Source: Prorocentrum cordatum
Lineage: Eukaryota; Sar; Dinophyceae; Prorocentrales; Prorocentraceae
Direction: 5' to 3'
Assembly: GCA_963575745.1 (NCBI GenBank)
Contig: CAUYUJ010019370.1
Location: 106,001-170,000, forward strand
DNA: 64,000 nt
Below are positions 62,190-64,000 of the stretch, piece after piece; position 1 is the stretch's first letter; each line of letters opens with the position of its first letter. The position numbers and the translations under genes were made by a program. The notes under the pieces are model-generated. The model worked only from the letters and a program-made list of their open reading frames with translations. It ran no database searches and was not told where the DNA came from.

Positions 62190-62690
62190 CCGTCCACACA
62201 CTGAAACCTCAGAGACGCAACCCCGATACACATTTAAACCTTAGAGACACAATCCTGATACGCACTTAAAGCCTTAGAGACACAAGCCTGGCACGCACTG
62301 AAACCATCGAGACACGATCATGGCAAGCGCAGAGACATAACCCCGACACGCCCTTAAATTGTAGAGGCACGGTCGTGACGCACTTTTAGCTTTACAGGCA
62401 TAATCTTGACACACACACACACGCACATACACACTTAAACCTTAGAGGCACAAACCCGACACGCACAAACCTCAGAGATACAATGTTGACGCACACCTAA
62501 ACCTTGGAGACACAACCCCGACACGCACATACACCTTAGAGGCGCCATCTCAACTGCGGAACACAATCCTGACACGACATCCGAGACACAACCCCGACAC
62601 GCACTTAAACCTCTGAGACACAATCTTGACACAACATTGCACCTTAGAGACACAATCATGGCTCGCACTTACGCCTTCGAGACACCATCT
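62190..62690 (+). repeat. 33-bp minisatellite
   Basis: About 15 units of TTAAACCTTAGAGACACAAT followed by CCTGACACGCAC, with an ACAC insert near 62410. Confidence 0.9.
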
Positions 62691-62819
62691 CACATATGTT
62701 TCGTATATGTTTCGTAGTGGGCACGTCTTGTATATGTGCCGTATTGGTTCGCACGTGGTTTGTACATGTGTTGTGTATGTTTCATACAGGTTTTTGTATA
62801 TTGTGGTTTGCACATGCTT

Positions 62820-63390
62820 GTTTCCAACCATCCTGTGGTGTTGGGTCCTTCCTTTGAAGACACAGCGCCACGCGTCCCTTCACCTCACCTCACCTCCCGC
62901 CCTCCTCCCCCTCCTCCCTCCTATCCCTCCTTGCCTCTGCCCTCATCAGTATGCGTCCCCCCCACCCAGTACAGCGCGTCGTGGCCCCATCGGGAGCTCC
63001 ACCGGAGGCCCCAGTGGCTGCACTCGCACGCGTCTCCCCTGGCCAGTAGAGCGTCTCGTCAACCGAAGGCCCACGTGGCTGCGTTCGCATGCGCTTCCCC
63101 CGCCCAGTACAGCGCTTCGTGGCCCCATCGGGAGCTCCTCCGAAGGCCCCAGTGGCTGCACTCGCACGCGTCTCCCCCGCCCAGGGCACCGCTTCGAGGC
63201 CACACGGGGAGCTCCACCGAGGGCCCCAGTGGCTGCACTCGCATTCGTCTCCCCCGCCCAGAACAGCGCGTCGTGGCCTCATCGAGGTGCAACCGGAGGC
63301 CCGAGTGGCAGCACTCGCATGCGTCTCCCCCGCCCATTACAGCGCTCCGTGGCCCAATACGGGGGTCCTGCCGACGCTTCCTGCGTGTGC
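62820..63390 (+). repeat. leader motif and about 85-bp tandem array, locus 3
   Basis: CAACCATCCTGTGGTGTTG (62827) is followed, after a C-rich spacer, by five units with GCATGCGTCTCCCCCGCCCA, GTACAGCGCTTCGTGGCCCC, ATCGGGAGCTCCACCGAAGG and CCCCAGTGGCTGCACTCGCA. Confidence 0.9.
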
Positions 63391-63499
63391 GTCTCCCACC
63401 CCGGCAGGCTAGTTTTTGGTATGGCCGCTGGCTTTATGTGGTGCTATTGCTGTTACTACTGGTGCTGCTGCTCCCCCGTATTAAGCTTCTTCATATTAT

Positions 63500-63565
63500 T
63501 ATTGCGGCTGCTATGTTTACTATTGCTAGTACTTCGACGACTGTTACTAGTACGATTACTACGAT

Positions 63566-63655
<90 letters not shown>

Positions 63656-63675
63656 GACGACTACTACTACTACCA

Positions 63676-63724
<49 letters not shown>

Positions 63725-63762
63725 GCTACTACAGCTGCAAGTACGATACTACTACTACTACA

Positions 63763-63853
<91 letters not shown>

Positions 63854-64000
63854 GCCTACCTGCCTACCTACCTACCTACTTACCTACCGACCGACCGACC
63901 GACCGACCGACCGACCGACCGAACGACCTACCTACCTACCTACCTACCTACCTACCTACTACTACCTACGACCTACTACTATTACGACCCTACTATTATT
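63500..64000. repeat. (ACT)n microsatellite, ending in CTAC/CGAC tetranucleotides
   Basis: ACT triplets to 63855, then (CTAC)n, (CGAC)n and (CTAC)n to the window end. Confidence 0.97.

Overview
The window is nuclear DNA of a dinoflagellate. The strongest evidence is an exact 22-nt match to the dinoflagellate spliced-leader (DinoSL) sequence at 40501-40522. Supporting evidence is very high GC outside microsatellites, very low gene density, extreme simple-repeat content, exon-sized coding islands with usable splice sites, and domains common in dinoflagellates (AP2-like repeats, cold-shock domain, zinc-ribbon LINE ORF1). The sequence alone does not fix the genus. I found no tRNA, rRNA, CRISPR array or prokaryotic operon.

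Layout, 1-19.7 kb. Microsatellites and three copies of a dispersed 95-bp-unit repeat lie around a fold-back element (1-5 kb). A frameshifted minus-strand gene with two AP2-like domains follows (5.4-6.5 kb). Then comes a very large minus-strand coding unit, about 17.2 to 7.7 kb. Read 5'->3' it encodes a chromatin-reader/KOW-like N-terminal module, a papain-like Cys/His/Asp module, an OTU-type cysteine protease split by a 1.45-kb C-rich tandem array, a P-loop ATPase, a polymerase-like module, a C2H2-like finger and a DDE-transposase-like module. It is broken by in-frame stops (mostly TAG) and frameshifts, has likely introns, and is bracketed by two direct repeats (about 7.15-7.48 and 18.06-18.31 kb). 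I read it as a decayed large mobile element of a kind I cannot name.

Layout, 19.7-40 kb. This is mostly non-coding: tandem repeats, small inverted-repeat (MITE-like) elements, and several copies of a roughly 110-bp dispersed family that may be introner-like. Coding islands are an OCRE-like exon pair (29.8-30.7 kb), a cold-shock-domain gene split by an intron (35.2-35.7 kb), an acidic exon (38.6 kb) and a minus-strand unknown exon (39.7-40.2 kb).

Layout, 40.5-47.5 kb. This holds an apparently full-length non-LTR retrotransposon. It starts exactly with the DinoSL, carries a zinc-ribbon ORF1 and an ORF2 with APE-type endonuclease, reverse transcriptase, RNase H and a C-terminal Cys-rich region, and ends in a structured 3' region. 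Both ends abut (TCC)n. The simplest reading is retrotransposition of a trans-spliced mRNA into a microsatellite.

Layout, 47.5-64 kb. Repeats dominate: TG arrays, 11-, 12-, 33-, 66-, 90- and about 85-bp tandem families, and a palindromic 20-bp motif family. There are two probable orphan exons (50.9-51.3 and 52.6-52.76 kb). Long open frames here are by-products of repeat units whose length is a multiple of three.
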